A stretch of 64,000 nucleotides of DNA from NCBI RefSeq assembly GCF_008764245.1, contig NZ_VTQV01000007.1, forward strand, positions 1-64,000, written 5' to 3'. Positions 48,737-57,256 of this stretch are shown piece after piece. The notes beneath the pieces are model-generated. The model was not told the DNA's origin, did not search any database, and saw nothing but the letters and a program-made list of their open reading frames with translations. The stretch is from Bacillus subtilis. Lineage in GTDB: Bacteria; Bacillota; Bacilli; Bacillales; Bacillaceae_C. How positions within the stretch are numbered: the stretch's first letter is position 1; each line of letters begins with the position of its first letter. The translations under genes and the position numbers were made by a program.

Positions 48737-49423
48737 TTATAATTTTTGCGTACGATGCCTTCTATAAATAATATAACTTCTCCCAATGTAATTCAACGGA
48801 ATGCTCCACACATGGACAAGTCTTGTGAACGGCCATAAGGCAAATATAGCAAAACCTGAAAGGACATGAATTTTAAAAGATAATGGGACATCAGCCATTA
48901 ACGTGGCATCTGGTCGAAAGATAAGCAGGCCGCGAAACCAGACCGAAATCGATTCTCTATAATCAAATTCGGGTTGCACCACATTTGTGGCCAAAGTCGA
49001 AAACATCCCCATAAAAACAATAAATAATAGAAGCACATTCACAATTAAATCAGAAGCGGTACTTAATTTCCGAACACTTTTGATGGTAAAACGGCGTGCA
49101 GTTAAAATGACCATGCCCGCCAATGTGATAAAGCCAAAGAAACCGCCGATATATAAAGCCCCTAGATGGTACAAATGATCACTGACTCCTAAGCTCTGAG
49201 TCCATGATTTCGGAATCCCTAAACCAGACACATGACCGAGGATAACGGGAATAATCCCTAAATGAAAAAGGATACTCCCGATCATTAATTGCTTTTTCTC
49301 AATAAATTCGCTCGATTTGGCGGTCCAATTAAATTGATCTGTTTTATAACGATAGATATGACCGACAATAAAGACGGCGATACATAAATAAGGAAAGATT
49401 ACCCATGAAAATTGACTAAGCAT
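48737..49423 (-). CDS. narI: Respiratory nitrate reductase, gamma (cytochrome b) subunit
   Basis: The 228-residue membrane protein has five predicted helices, and its paired heme-ligand histidines include GHIYRY near the N-terminus and GHVSGLG, with more near the C-terminus (HVLSGFAIF, RLVHVWS). It takes electrons from menaquinol and passes them to NarH. The ATG at 49423, behind AGGGGG, overlaps the narJ end by eight bases. Confidence 0.94.
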   Translation of the reverse strand: MLSQFSWVIFPYLCIAVFIVGHIYRYKTDQFNWTAKSSEFIEKKQLMIGSILFHLGIIPVILGHVSGLGIPKSWTQSLGVSDHLYHLGALYIGGFFGFITLAGMVILTARRFTIKSVRKLSTASDLIVNVLLLFIVFMGMFSTLATNVVQPEFDYRESISVWFRGLLIFRPDATLMADVPLSFKIHVLSGFAIFALWPFTRLVHVWSIPLNYIGRSYIIYRRHRTQKL

Positions 49424-49985
49424 TTGTCGCATCCCCCTGTATGACACATGTTTTCAAGGTAGTTCGTAACGCTCTAATAAGATGAAAATAAGGACTTGTG
49501 TTTTTTTCAAGGGATTTTAGCAAATGCCATGTTCCATCTTCCAATATGGAGAATAGAATCGAAAAACTTTGAGCAGAGCGGGGATCCTCTAACCATTCTG
49601 CCGCATAAAAAAACTCACATATCAAAGGCAAGTAATCGGATAGTTCATTTGCAGGCATTTCCAATCCATACATTTCATACAACACCTTCAGTTTAGCGAG
49701 CATCTGTCCACGTTCTTTTCCATCCTCATATTTAAAATAGGTCATGTAAAGAGCGGAATGTTTTTCAAAATCAAAGGTCTTAGTGTAATATTCCTCCATT
49801 TCATCCAGACTAAAGATATGCATCATCTCCCAGAATGTTTTTACATCATCATAGGCAGGGTGGGAAGAGTCAAAGGACCCTTCCAATGTTTTAGGATGAA
49901 AATGAAGTTTCTCAGGATATGAAAGCAATTGGGAGAAAAAGCCAAATGCGCTTTTATAAGAATACAGCTTTTCAAGATCAATCAC
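49416..49985 (-). CDS. narJ: Nitrate reductase assembly chaperone NarJ
   Basis: The helical chaperone, about 189 residues, is needed for molybdenum cofactor insertion into NarG. The frame extends far into narH, but GGAGGG before the GTG at 49985 gives the start (reading IDLEKLYSYKSAFGFF) and a normal length. It overlaps the narH stop by eight bases. Family features are ELSDYLPLICEFFYAAE and LEKNTSPYFHLIRAL. Confidence 0.93.
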   Translation of the reverse strand: MIDLEKLYSYKSAFGFFSQLLSYPEKLHFHPKTLEGSFDSSHPAYDDVKTFWEMMHIFSLDEMEEYYTKTFDFEKHSALYMTYFKYEDGKERGQMLAKLKVLYEMYGLEMPANELSDYLPLICEFFYAAEWLEDPRSAQSFSILFSILEDGTWHLLKSLEKNTSPYFHLIRALRTTLKTCVIQGDATNA

Positions 49986-51516
49986 GCCAAATCCCTCCAT
50001 AGAAGTTTTCCTCATACATCTCCTTGCCGCTCTTTCCAGGTGTTGCATGAATCGGGCGGCAACCATCACAATCTGTACCAAAGCCTTCTTGACCTTGGGC
50101 ACGATAAGGGTCCATATAGCCCTCTTTGTGAGATGTGGGAATGACGAAGCGATCTTCATATTTGGCAATCGCTAGTAAACGATACATGGCCTTCGTTTGT
50201 TCGGCTGTAAGACCTACTCGCGTCAAACGTGTTTCATCAAAGTCTTTTCCAGATGTGGCGGCCCGCATGTAAGAACGCATCATCGCCATTCTTTGTAAGG
50301 CCTCTGTAACAGTTTTTGTATCACCGGCCGTTAGCATATTCGCTAAATATTGAATCGGGATCCGCATTTCATCAATCGCAGGGAAAATTGCATCTGGATT
50401 GTTAAGCGAATTCTTCCCTTCAAAATAATTCATAATCGGACTTAGCGGTGGCACATACCAAACCATTGGCAATGTCCGATATTCTGGATGAAGCGGGAAC
50501 GCCAATTTATATTCAATCGCTAATTTATAGACAGGAGAATTTTGCGCTGCCTCAATCCACTCTTCCGCAATCCCGTCTTTTCGAGCTTGCTCAATCACAG
50601 CTGGATCATTCGGATCAAGAAATAAATCACATTGGGCTTGATATAAATCTTTCTCATCTGGTGTCGCTGCAGCTTCTAAGACACGATCCGCATCATATAA
50701 GAGGACACCTAAATACCGAATCCGCCCTGTGCATGTTTCCGAACAAACAGTTGGTAATCCAGCTTCAATCCGCGGGAAACAGAATGTACATTTTTCGGCT
50801 TTATTCGTTTGCCAGTTGAAATAGACTTTCTTATAAGGACACCCCGTCATACAGTAACGCCAGCCCCGACAAGATTCCTGATCCACAAGGACAATCCCGT
50901 CCTCATCCCGTTTGTACATCGCACCTGATGGACAGGAAGCCACACAACTTGGATTTAAACAATGTTCACACAGCCGTGGAAGATACATCATAAAGGCTTT
51001 TTCAAAATTAAATTTGATTTCCTCTTCAATTTTTTCAATGTTAGGATCTGTAGGACCGGTAATATGGCCACCAGCTAAATCATCTTCCCAGTTGGGTCCC
51101 CATTCAAGATCCATTTTTTCGCCAGTGATCACCGATTTTGGTCTTGCGACGGGTTGATGTTTTTTCTCCCCGGCATGGGTTAAATGCTCATAATTGTACG
51201 TCCACGGTTCATAGTAATCTTTCATTTCCGGCATATCAGGATTATAGAAGATCTTCCCTAAGGCAATTTTCTCTAGTTTACTGCCAGAATTTAATTCTAA
51301 TTTGCCATTTTTTAGACGCCATCCCCCTTTATACTTCTCTTGGTCCTCCCAACGCTGGGGGTAGCCGATTCCTGGCTTCGTTTCGACGTTATTAAACCAC
51401 ATATATTCTGCACCGGGGCGATTCGTCCACGTTGTTTTACAAGTGACACTGCATGTATGGCAGCCAATACATTTATCTAGATTCATGACCATTGCAACTT
51501 GCGCTTTAATCTTCAA
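49978..51516 (-). CDS. narH: Respiratory nitrate reductase, beta (Fe-S) subunit
   Basis: The 512-residue electron-transfer subunit has four cysteine groups for Fe-S clusters: CIGCHTCSVTC near residue 16, CEHCLNPSCVASC near 183, CRGWRYCMTGC and CTFCFPRIEAGLPTVCSETC. The Trp in the third group is typical of the 3Fe-4S site. It starts with TTG behind AAGGAGG and overlaps the narG end by 11 bases. It docks between NarG and NarI on the inner side of the membrane. Confidence 0.96.
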   Translation of the reverse strand: MKIKAQVAMVMNLDKCIGCHTCSVTCKTTWTNRPGAEYMWFNNVETKPGIGYPQRWEDQEKYKGGWRLKNGKLELNSGSKLEKIALGKIFYNPDMPEMKDYYEPWTYNYEHLTHAGEKKHQPVARPKSVITGEKMDLEWGPNWEDDLAGGHITGPTDPNIEKIEEEIKFNFEKAFMMYLPRLCEHCLNPSCVASCPSGAMYKRDEDGIVLVDQESCRGWRYCMTGCPYKKVYFNWQTNKAEKCTFCFPRIEAGLPTVCSETCTGRIRYLGVLLYDADRVLEAAATPDEKDLYQAQCDLFLDPNDPAVIEQARKDGIAEEWIEAAQNSPVYKLAIEYKLAFPLHPEYRTLPMVWYVPPLSPIMNYFEGKNSLNNPDAIFPAIDEMRIPIQYLANMLTAGDTKTVTEALQRMAMMRSYMRAATSGKDFDETRLTRVGLTAEQTKAMYRLLAIAKYEDRFVIPTSHKEGYMDPYRAQGQEGFGTDCDGCRPIHATPGKSGKEMYEENFYGGIWRD

Positions 51517-54500
51517 GCCAATTGACCTCCTTCATCTTCCTTACCGCCACATATTCATCTCGCTGATTTCCAATCGGGCCATAGTAGTTAAAGCCATAAC
51601 TAATCTGCGCATAGCCCCCAACCATTTGCGTTGGTTTCATATGAATCCGGGTTGGCGCATTATGACTCCCCCCGCGTGAATCGGTCATCTCTGAACCTGG
51701 AACATTAATATGTTTATCTTGGGCATGATACATAAACATCGTCCCTTTTGGCATCCGGTGACTGACAACGGCTCTTGCTGTCACCACCCCATTGCGGTTA
51801 TACACTTCCACCCAATCATTATCCTGAATATCATGTGCAGCCGCATCGACATCACTGATCCAAACGGTTGGTCCCCCACGGAATAACGTCAACATATGTT
51901 GATTATCTTGGTACGTACTATGAATATTCCATTTCCCATGTGGCGTTAAATATCTTAATACAAGCGAATCCTTTCCACCTACGATTTTCCGATCATTGGG
52001 TCCAAATACCATTGGCGGCAGTGTTGGCTTATAGATTGGTAGACTTTCACCAAATTGGAGAAAGATTTCATGATCTAAATAAAAATGCTGTCTCCCTGTT
52101 AACGTTCTAAAAGGAACAAGCCGCTCAATGTTTGTTGTAAAAGGGGAGTAACGTCTCCCCATTTTGTTTGAGCCACTGAATACCGGTGTAGGAATCACTT
52201 CGCGCGGTTGTATGGTGATACTTTGAAACGTAATTTTTTCCGCGGCCCGATCACTAGAAATATCTTTTAATGGCACACCATGTTTCTTTTCGGCGACTTC
52301 CCACGCTTTTTGTGATACACGTCCATTGGTAGCAGAAGATAAATTCAACATCGCATCGGCCACTTGCCTGGCGGTATGGAGTTTCGGTAGCCCCGATTTG
52401 ATCGTGTCGTCAAAATAAGTTCCATTGATTCTCTTCAATTCTTCATATTCTTCTGTGACTGAAAAACTAACTCCATGAGCACCAACTTTTCCAGTCGCCA
52501 CATTTGTCCCCAATGTGACGTACTTATCATAGATTTGCGTATAATCTCGTTCTACAAGTGAAAAGTTCGGCATTGTTTTCCCGGGGATCGCTTCTACTTC
52601 ACCCTTTTTCCAGTCTTTCACAAGCCCATAGCTTTGGGCGATTTCATTTTTTGAATCATGGAGGAGCGGTGATGTCACAAGGTCTTTATACACTCCAGGC
52701 AATTCCGTTTTTGCCATGTCCGAAAATTCCTTGGCAAGGGTACGGAAAATATCCCAATCTGAACGCGATTCCCATAAGGGATCAATCGCTGGATTAAACG
52801 GATGGACAAAAGGATGCATATCAGTGGAAGATAAATCTGTTTTTTCATACCAGGTCGCGGCTGGCAGCACGACATCGGCATATAATGGTGTCGCGGTCAT
52901 GCGGAAATCAAGGGCCACCATTAAATCCAATTTCCCTTCCACTTCTTCACGCCATTTAATTTCTTCTGGCTTCTCTTTTTCATTCGGTGTGGAAAGTAAT
53001 CCATTATGCGTTCCAAGTAAATGTTTCATAAAATACTCTTGCCCTTTGGCAGAACTAGATATTAAATTAGAGCGCCAAATAAAGAGAGAACGCGGAAAAT
53101 TTTCTGGTGCATCGGGATCTTCAATCGCAAATTGAGTTTCCCCGGATTTCACTTGATCGACGGCATGTTGAATCATTTCCTCATCGGTTTCTTTTCCTAC
53201 TTTTTTCGCCTCTTCGGCAAATAGCAGACTGTTTTTATTAAATTGCGGATAGGATGGCAACCACCCGAGTCGGGCGGCCAAGACATTATAATCAGCTGGG
53301 TGCTGGTATTTGATTTTACCACCAAGTGGAGATTTCAATGATTCAGTGCCCATTTCCTCGTATTTCCATTGATCAGTGGCAAAATAAAAGAATGAGGTGC
53401 CATTTTGCTGTCTCGCCGTACCTTGCCAATCTTTTGCAAACGCAATCGTGGACCAACCTTCAATCGGACGGCATTTTTCCTGTCCAACATAATGGGCCCA
53501 CCCGCCGCCATTCACCCCTTGGGAAGCCGTCAAGATGACAAGATTTAATATCGCCCGATAGATCGTATCACTATTAAACCAGTGATTAATTCCTGCGCCC
53601 ATAATAATCATCGAGCGACCATCTGTATCAAGGGAATTTTGCGCAAACTCATGGGCAATTTGCGTGACCAGCTCGGCTTTTACACCAGTGATCTTTTCTT
53701 GCCAAGCTGGTGTGTAATGGGAGTCTGCATCATCATAGCCTTTTGCATTCAATCTACCGCCTGGGCGGGCAACACCATATTGACTCATCATCAAGTCATA
53801 CACCGTTGCCACCATCCTTGTTGTACCATCTGCTAGTTGAATAGCTTTAGCCGGAATCGTTCTTGTAAAAATACCATTTTGATCATGATCAAAATATGGA
53901 AAAACGATCTCTTCCCACTCAGCTCCGTGTTCAAGAATCGAAAGGGCTGGATCAATAGAAGTGCCATCTCCTCTCTCCAAAATGAGGTTCCACTTTTGAT
54001 CTTCTTCCCAACGTTGCCCCATTGTGCCATTGGGAACAACGATCTCTTCCCCCATTTCATCGAAAATAACCGGCTTCCATTCTGAATGCTCAGAGGTATC
54101 TCCCAGGTCACTTGCCCGTAAGAAGCGGCCTGCTTTATATTTGTCCTCATGCTCATCCAATAGAATGAGGAAAGGCATATCAGTATATTGCTTCGCATAG
54201 TTCAGAAACATTGGCTCTTTACGATCTTGATAAAATTCTTTTAAAATCACATGGGTCATCGACTGAGCAATGGCGGCATCTGATCCAGGATTAGGTGCCA
54301 TCCAATCATCAGCAAACTTGACGTTCTCTGCATAATCCGGTGCAACCGACACCACCTTTGTTCCTTTGTAGCGAACCTCGGTCATAAAGTGGGCATCTGG
54401 TGTTCTTGTGAGAGGCACATTCGAGCCCCACATAATCAAGTAACCGGCATTATACCAATCAGAGGATTCCGGTACATCGGTTTGCTCTCCCCAAATTTGC

Positions 54501-55180
54501 GGTGATGCTGGAGGCAGATCGGCATACCAGTCATAGAAACTCAGCATTTCTCCACCTAACAATGAAATAAAACGGGCACCGGACGCATAACTAATCATTG
54601 ACATCGCGGGAATAGGGGTAAACCCTGCAATTCGGTCTGGTCCGTATTGACGGATCGTGTAAATAAGCTGAGCAGAAATTAAGCGACTAACCTCTTGCCA
54701 AGAGACGCGCACATGCCCGCCTTTTCCGCGTGCTTTTTTATAAGAATTGGCTTTTTCCGGATCTTCGACAATGCTTGCCCACGCATCAACAGGGTTTGGA
54801 TATTCTTGTAATGCTTGCTTCCATAACCGGCATAAACGACCACGGACATAAGGATATTTGACGCGGAGCGGACTATATTCATACCAAGAAAATGAGGCCC
54901 CACGCGGACAACCCCTTGGCTCAAACTCCGGCATATCCGGTCCACAGGAGGGATAATCAATTTGCTGGTTTTCCCATGTAATAATCCCGTTTTTCACAAA
55001 CACTTTCCAACTGCAAGACCCTGTACAGTTTACTCCATGTGTCGTGCGCACCACTTTATCATGGGACCAACGTTGTCGGTACATCTTCTCCCATTCCCGA
55101 CTTTTCTCTTCTAAAATCGACCAATTGCCTGAATAACGTTCTGTCGGTTTAAAAAATTTTAGGCCAAATTTCTTTTTCAC
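51506..55180 (-). CDS. narG: Respiratory nitrate reductase, alpha (molybdenum) subunit
   Basis: The catalytic subunit of about 1224 residues reduces nitrate to nitrite. The N-terminal FS0 cluster region is THGVNCTGSCSW with a later Cys, and SFYDWYADLPPASPQIWG and AGINHWFNSD are bis-MGD family segments. The start is GTG at 55180 behind GGGAG; the frame to 55240 is an extension without a ribosome binding site. It is the first gene of the narGHJI-nreABC-hemerythrin run. No twin-arginine signal is present, so the active site faces the cytoplasm. Confidence 0.97.
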   Translation of the reverse strand: MKKKFGLKFFKPTERYSGNWSILEEKSREWEKMYRQRWSHDKVVRTTHGVNCTGSCSWKVFVKNGIITWENQQIDYPSCGPDMPEFEPRGCPRGASFSWYEYSPLRVKYPYVRGRLCRLWKQALQEYPNPVDAWASIVEDPEKANSYKKARGKGGHVRVSWQEVSRLISAQLIYTIRQYGPDRIAGFTPIPAMSMISYASGARFISLLGGEMLSFYDWYADLPPASPQIWGEQTDVPESSDWYNAGYLIMWGSNVPLTRTPDAHFMTEVRYKGTKVVSVAPDYAENVKFADDWMAPNPGSDAAIAQSMTHVILKEFYQDRKEPMFLNYAKQYTDMPFLILLDEHEDKYKAGRFLRASDLGDTSEHSEWKPVIFDEMGEEIVVPNGTMGQRWEEDQKWNLILERGDGTSIDPALSILEHGAEWEEIVFPYFDHDQNGIFTRTIPAKAIQLADGTTRMVATVYDLMMSQYGVARPGGRLNAKGYDDADSHYTPAWQEKITGVKAELVTQIAHEFAQNSLDTDGRSMIIMGAGINHWFNSDTIYRAILNLVILTASQGVNGGGWAHYVGQEKCRPIEGWSTIAFAKDWQGTARQQNGTSFFYFATDQWKYEEMGTESLKSPLGGKIKYQHPADYNVLAARLGWLPSYPQFNKNSLLFAEEAKKVGKETDEEMIQHAVDQVKSGETQFAIEDPDAPENFPRSLFIWRSNLISSSAKGQEYFMKHLLGTHNGLLSTPNEKEKPEEIKWREEVEGKLDLMVALDFRMTATPLYADVVLPAATWYEKTDLSSTDMHPFVHPFNPAIDPLWESRSDWDIFRTLAKEFSDMAKTELPGVYKDLVTSPLLHDSKNEIAQSYGLVKDWKKGEVEAIPGKTMPNFSLVERDYTQIYDKYVTLGTNVATGKVGAHGVSFSVTEEYEELKRINGTYFDDTIKSGLPKLHTARQVADAMLNLSSATNGRVSQKAWEVAEKKHGVPLKDISSDRAAEKITFQSITIQPREVIPTPVFSGSNKMGRRYSPFTTNIERLVPFRTLTGRQHFYLDHEIFLQFGESLPIYKPTLPPMVFGPNDRKIVGGKDSLVLRYLTPHGKWNIHSTYQDNQHMLTLFRGGPTVWISDVDAAAHDIQDNDWVEVYNRNGVVTARAVVSHRMPKGTMFMYHAQDKHINVPGSEMTDSRGGSHNAPTRIHMKPTQMVGGYAQISYGFNYYGPIGNQRDEYVAVRKMKEVNWLED

Positions 55181-55239
55181 AGGACTCCCACACTCCTTCT
55201 TCACACCCACAAATATGTAGATCGTGATTCTTACTTCCA

Positions 55240-55282
55240 TTATCTGAGAAGCGGGAAGGATTTCCTATTAGGGAAACACCTA
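55240..55282 (-). promoter_or_regulatory. Candidate NreC site and -10 region upstream of narG
   Basis: TAGGGAAACACCTA at 55269-55282 is a TAGGG-N4-CCCTA-like inverted repeat with one mismatch. On the minus strand it ends 23 bases before GATAAT (55245-55240), a possible -10 box. The narK promoter has the same arrangement with 24 bases. Confidence 0.55.
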
Positions 55283-55347
55283 TACCTGGTGGGAAAAACC
55301 CTGAGTTGCTTGGGTGGAAAAAGCTTGTTGTTACAAGGGGAATATTT

Positions 55348-55749
55348 CTATACGAGAGTATTTTGTATTATGCGAGAGTATTTTTCTCTTATGCGGGAGT
55401 AAATCGCTACTATCTGATGGAATATCATTTGCCATTTACTGTTATTCTTTTTCCAAATAGAACTTCGTAAAGCATATTTACTATCGTTGTGCCTTAACGT
55501 TCGGTACGTTGCCAATATAACATCTGATGCTAACAATTTAATCTTAAAATCAGTTACTGTAAATTGTATCGGCTTATTCATATTGATAGTTTTCGCTGCA
55601 TCTAGTTGTGCTTTTTTATCATACGAATTCCCTGAACTCCCGAATTCTAAAAAGTCATCTGCAAGAAGCTCATGAAGTTCTTTATAATCATAGTTCATTA
55701 ATCGCTTTTCAAGATTAAGAATATGTTCTAACAATAATAAATCCTCCAT
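55348..55749 (-). CDS. DUF4440 (NTF2-like) family protein
   Basis: The small NTF2-like fold protein, about 133 residues, has LLADDFLEFGSSGNSYDKK and YRTLRHN...SSIWKK...WQMIFHQ, typical of DUF4440. Role unknown. The ATG at 55749 follows GGGGAG; the GTG at 55758 is less likely. The last 18 residues (IYSRIREKYSRI...) are encoded by short DNA repeats, so the natural C-terminus may have been extended. Confidence 0.8.
   Translation of the reverse strand: MEDLLLLEHILNLEKRLMNYDYKELHELLADDFLEFGSSGNSYDKKAQLDAAKTINMNKPIQFTVTDFKIKLLASDVILATYRTLRHNDSKYALRSSIWKKNNSKWQMIFHQIVAIYSRIREKYSRIIQNTLV
55351..55405. repeat. Three short 20-21 base repeats
   Basis: Three copies of a CGAGAGTATTTT-like unit start near 55352, 55372 and 55393, the third diverged (GCGGGAGTAAAT). 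They overlap the 3' end of the DUF4440 gene and encode the repeated YSRI residues at its C-terminus. Confidence 0.6.
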
Positions 55750-55765
55750 TAAACTCACTCCCCAA

Positions 55766-55906
55766 CTAAAGTATTTTTAACCGATACCTATAATATATAA
55801 TCAATATTGCTATAAAAGTAACGATCAGATTTTCTACCGTCGCACAACCTATTATTTTGACACATATTGAAGGTTCTCCTGGATTTTTAAAGATTGATAA
55901 TAGCAA
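55766..55906 (-). CDS. Possible 46-residue membrane peptide
   Basis: A TTG at 55906, five bases after GGGGAGGAG, opens a frame to TAG at 55766. It has a SIFKNPGEPS start and one hydrophobic segment, NLIVTFIAILIIYY, before a basic end. It ends just before the DUF4440 gene on the same strand. The frame is open further upstream without another start. No family is recognised, and it may be chance. Confidence 0.35.
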   Translation of the reverse strand: MLLSIFKNPGEPSICVKIIGCATVENLIVTFIAILIIYYRYRLKIL

Positions 55907-55975
55907 TATTACTCCTCCCCCACAAAGGACTATATACCTAATCTTTAGCCTTTTAAATAAGCTTAAAAGTCTAAA

Positions 55976-56004
55976 AAATCCTGCATACCCTTAATGCAGG
56001 ATTT
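55976..56004. terminator. Bidirectional intrinsic terminator
   Basis: AAATCCTGCA and TGCAGGATTT pair perfectly around a nine-base loop, with T runs on both strands. It ends ytoP transcription on the minus strand. Confidence 0.8.
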
Positions 56005-56062
56005 TTTTACCAAATTATCAGTCTTTATTTAAAATAATTAAACTTTATTTCAAATCCACATT

Positions 56063-57133
56063 TTATTGCTGCTTAATCGCATCCACCGTTGAGCGATCAC
56101 ATGCTTTGACAAGTTTTACAAGTAATTCTTTCGCAGCTGCGTAATCATCGACATGGATGATCGAGGAAGATGTATGAATGTAACGTGAACAAATCCCAAT
56201 CACCGCACTAGGAATTCCCTCGTTGGCGGTGTGCACACGCCCGGCATCTGTTCCCCCTTGTGAAACAAAATATTGATAAGCGATGTTATTAGATTCGGCT
56301 GTATCTAGGACGAATTCACGCATGCCTTTATGAGTGACCATTGAGCGGTCAAAGATCCGGAGAAGTGCGCCTTTTCCAAGCTGGCCAAATTCGTTTTTAT
56401 CACCGGACGCATCATTGGCTGGGCTTGCGTCTAGCGCGAAGAAAAGGTCTGGTTGAATCATGTTTGCCGCAGTGGCTGCCCCGCGCAATCCGACTTCTTC
56501 TTGAACGGTTGCTCCCGAGTAGAGCCTATTTGGCAGGTCTTCTCCCTGTAATTCTTTCAATAGCTCGATGGATAACCCACAACCATAGCGATTATCCCAC
56601 GCTTTTGCCATGATTTTCTTCGGATTCGCAAGCGGTGTAAACGGACAAACAGGGACAATCATTTGCCCAGGCTTGATGCCCATTTTCTCTGCATCTTTGC
56701 GGTCATCCGCCCCTACATCAATCAGCATATTTTTAACATCCATTGGTTTCTTGCGCTGCGCCTCTGTCAAAAGATGGGGCGGAATCGAACCAATCACACC
56801 ATCGATCTTATTAGTTTCTGTCACAACTTGTACCCGTTGCGCGAGCATAACTTGGTTCCACCAGCCACCGATCGTTTGAAAGCGAATCATCCCATTATCG
56901 GTAATTTGTGTGACCATAAAGCCCACTTCATCCATGTGACCGGCGACCATAATCGTTGGGCCTTGTTCATCCCCACGTTTGAACCCAAAAATTCCCCCTA
57001 AGCGATCTTGAATAATCCCATCCGCATATTTTTCTAATTCTTCCCGCATATAATCGCGAACAGCATGCTCATTGCCTGCGATCCCTGGCAACTCTGTCAG
57101 CGTTTTAAACATTGTAAGGGTTTCTTGATTCAT
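56063..57133 (-). CDS. ytoP: M42 family aminopeptidase/glutamyl aminopeptidase-like YtoP
   Basis: The 356-residue cytoplasmic metallopeptidase has M42 zinc and catalytic motifs: [39 protein letters not shown] and the late [12 protein letters not shown]. Members form tetrahedral assemblies that trim N-terminal residues from peptides. The ATG at 57133 behind GGGAGG is chosen over the frame start at 57148. In B. subtilis it lies beside ytpP; here the rib and nar regions separate them. Confidence 0.93.
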   Translation of the reverse strand: MNQETLTMFKTLTELPGIAGNEHAVRDYMREELEKYADGIIQDRLGGIFGFKRGDEQGPTIMVAGHMDEVGFMVTQITDNGMIRFQTIGGWWNQVMLAQRVQVVTETNKIDGVIGSIPPHLLTEAQRKKPMDVKNMLIDVGADDRKDAEKMGIKPGQMIVPVCPFTPLANPKKIMAKAWDNRYGCGLSIELLKELQGEDLPNRLYSGATVQEEVGLRGAATAANMIQPDLFFALDASPANDASGDKNEFGQLGKGALLRIFDRSMVTHKGMREFVLDTAESNNIAYQYFVSQGGTDAGRVHTANEGIPSAVIGICSRYIHTSSSIIHVDDYAAAKELLVKLVKACDRSTVDAIKQQ

Positions 57134-57256
57134 CAATTTTCCTCCCATTTCAAAAATGTATGTATAGTTCTATTTTAACCGATTTTTTCTCGTTGGCTAT
57201 TCATTTGTTTATTCAGTATAAAATTATCTATTATCAATGATAATGGTTACATATAA

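Noticed and set aside
49986-50168. Upstream extension of narJ
   Set aside because: It lies inside narH in another phase and lacks a ribosome binding site. The GTG at 49985 follows GGAGGG and gives the normal length.
55353-55400. Repeated GAGAGTA units as FNR or NreC sites upstream of narG
   Set aside because: They are direct, not inverted, repeats about 190 bases from narG and inside the neighbouring coding sequence. They do not match TGTGA-N6-TCACA or the TAGGG inverted repeat.
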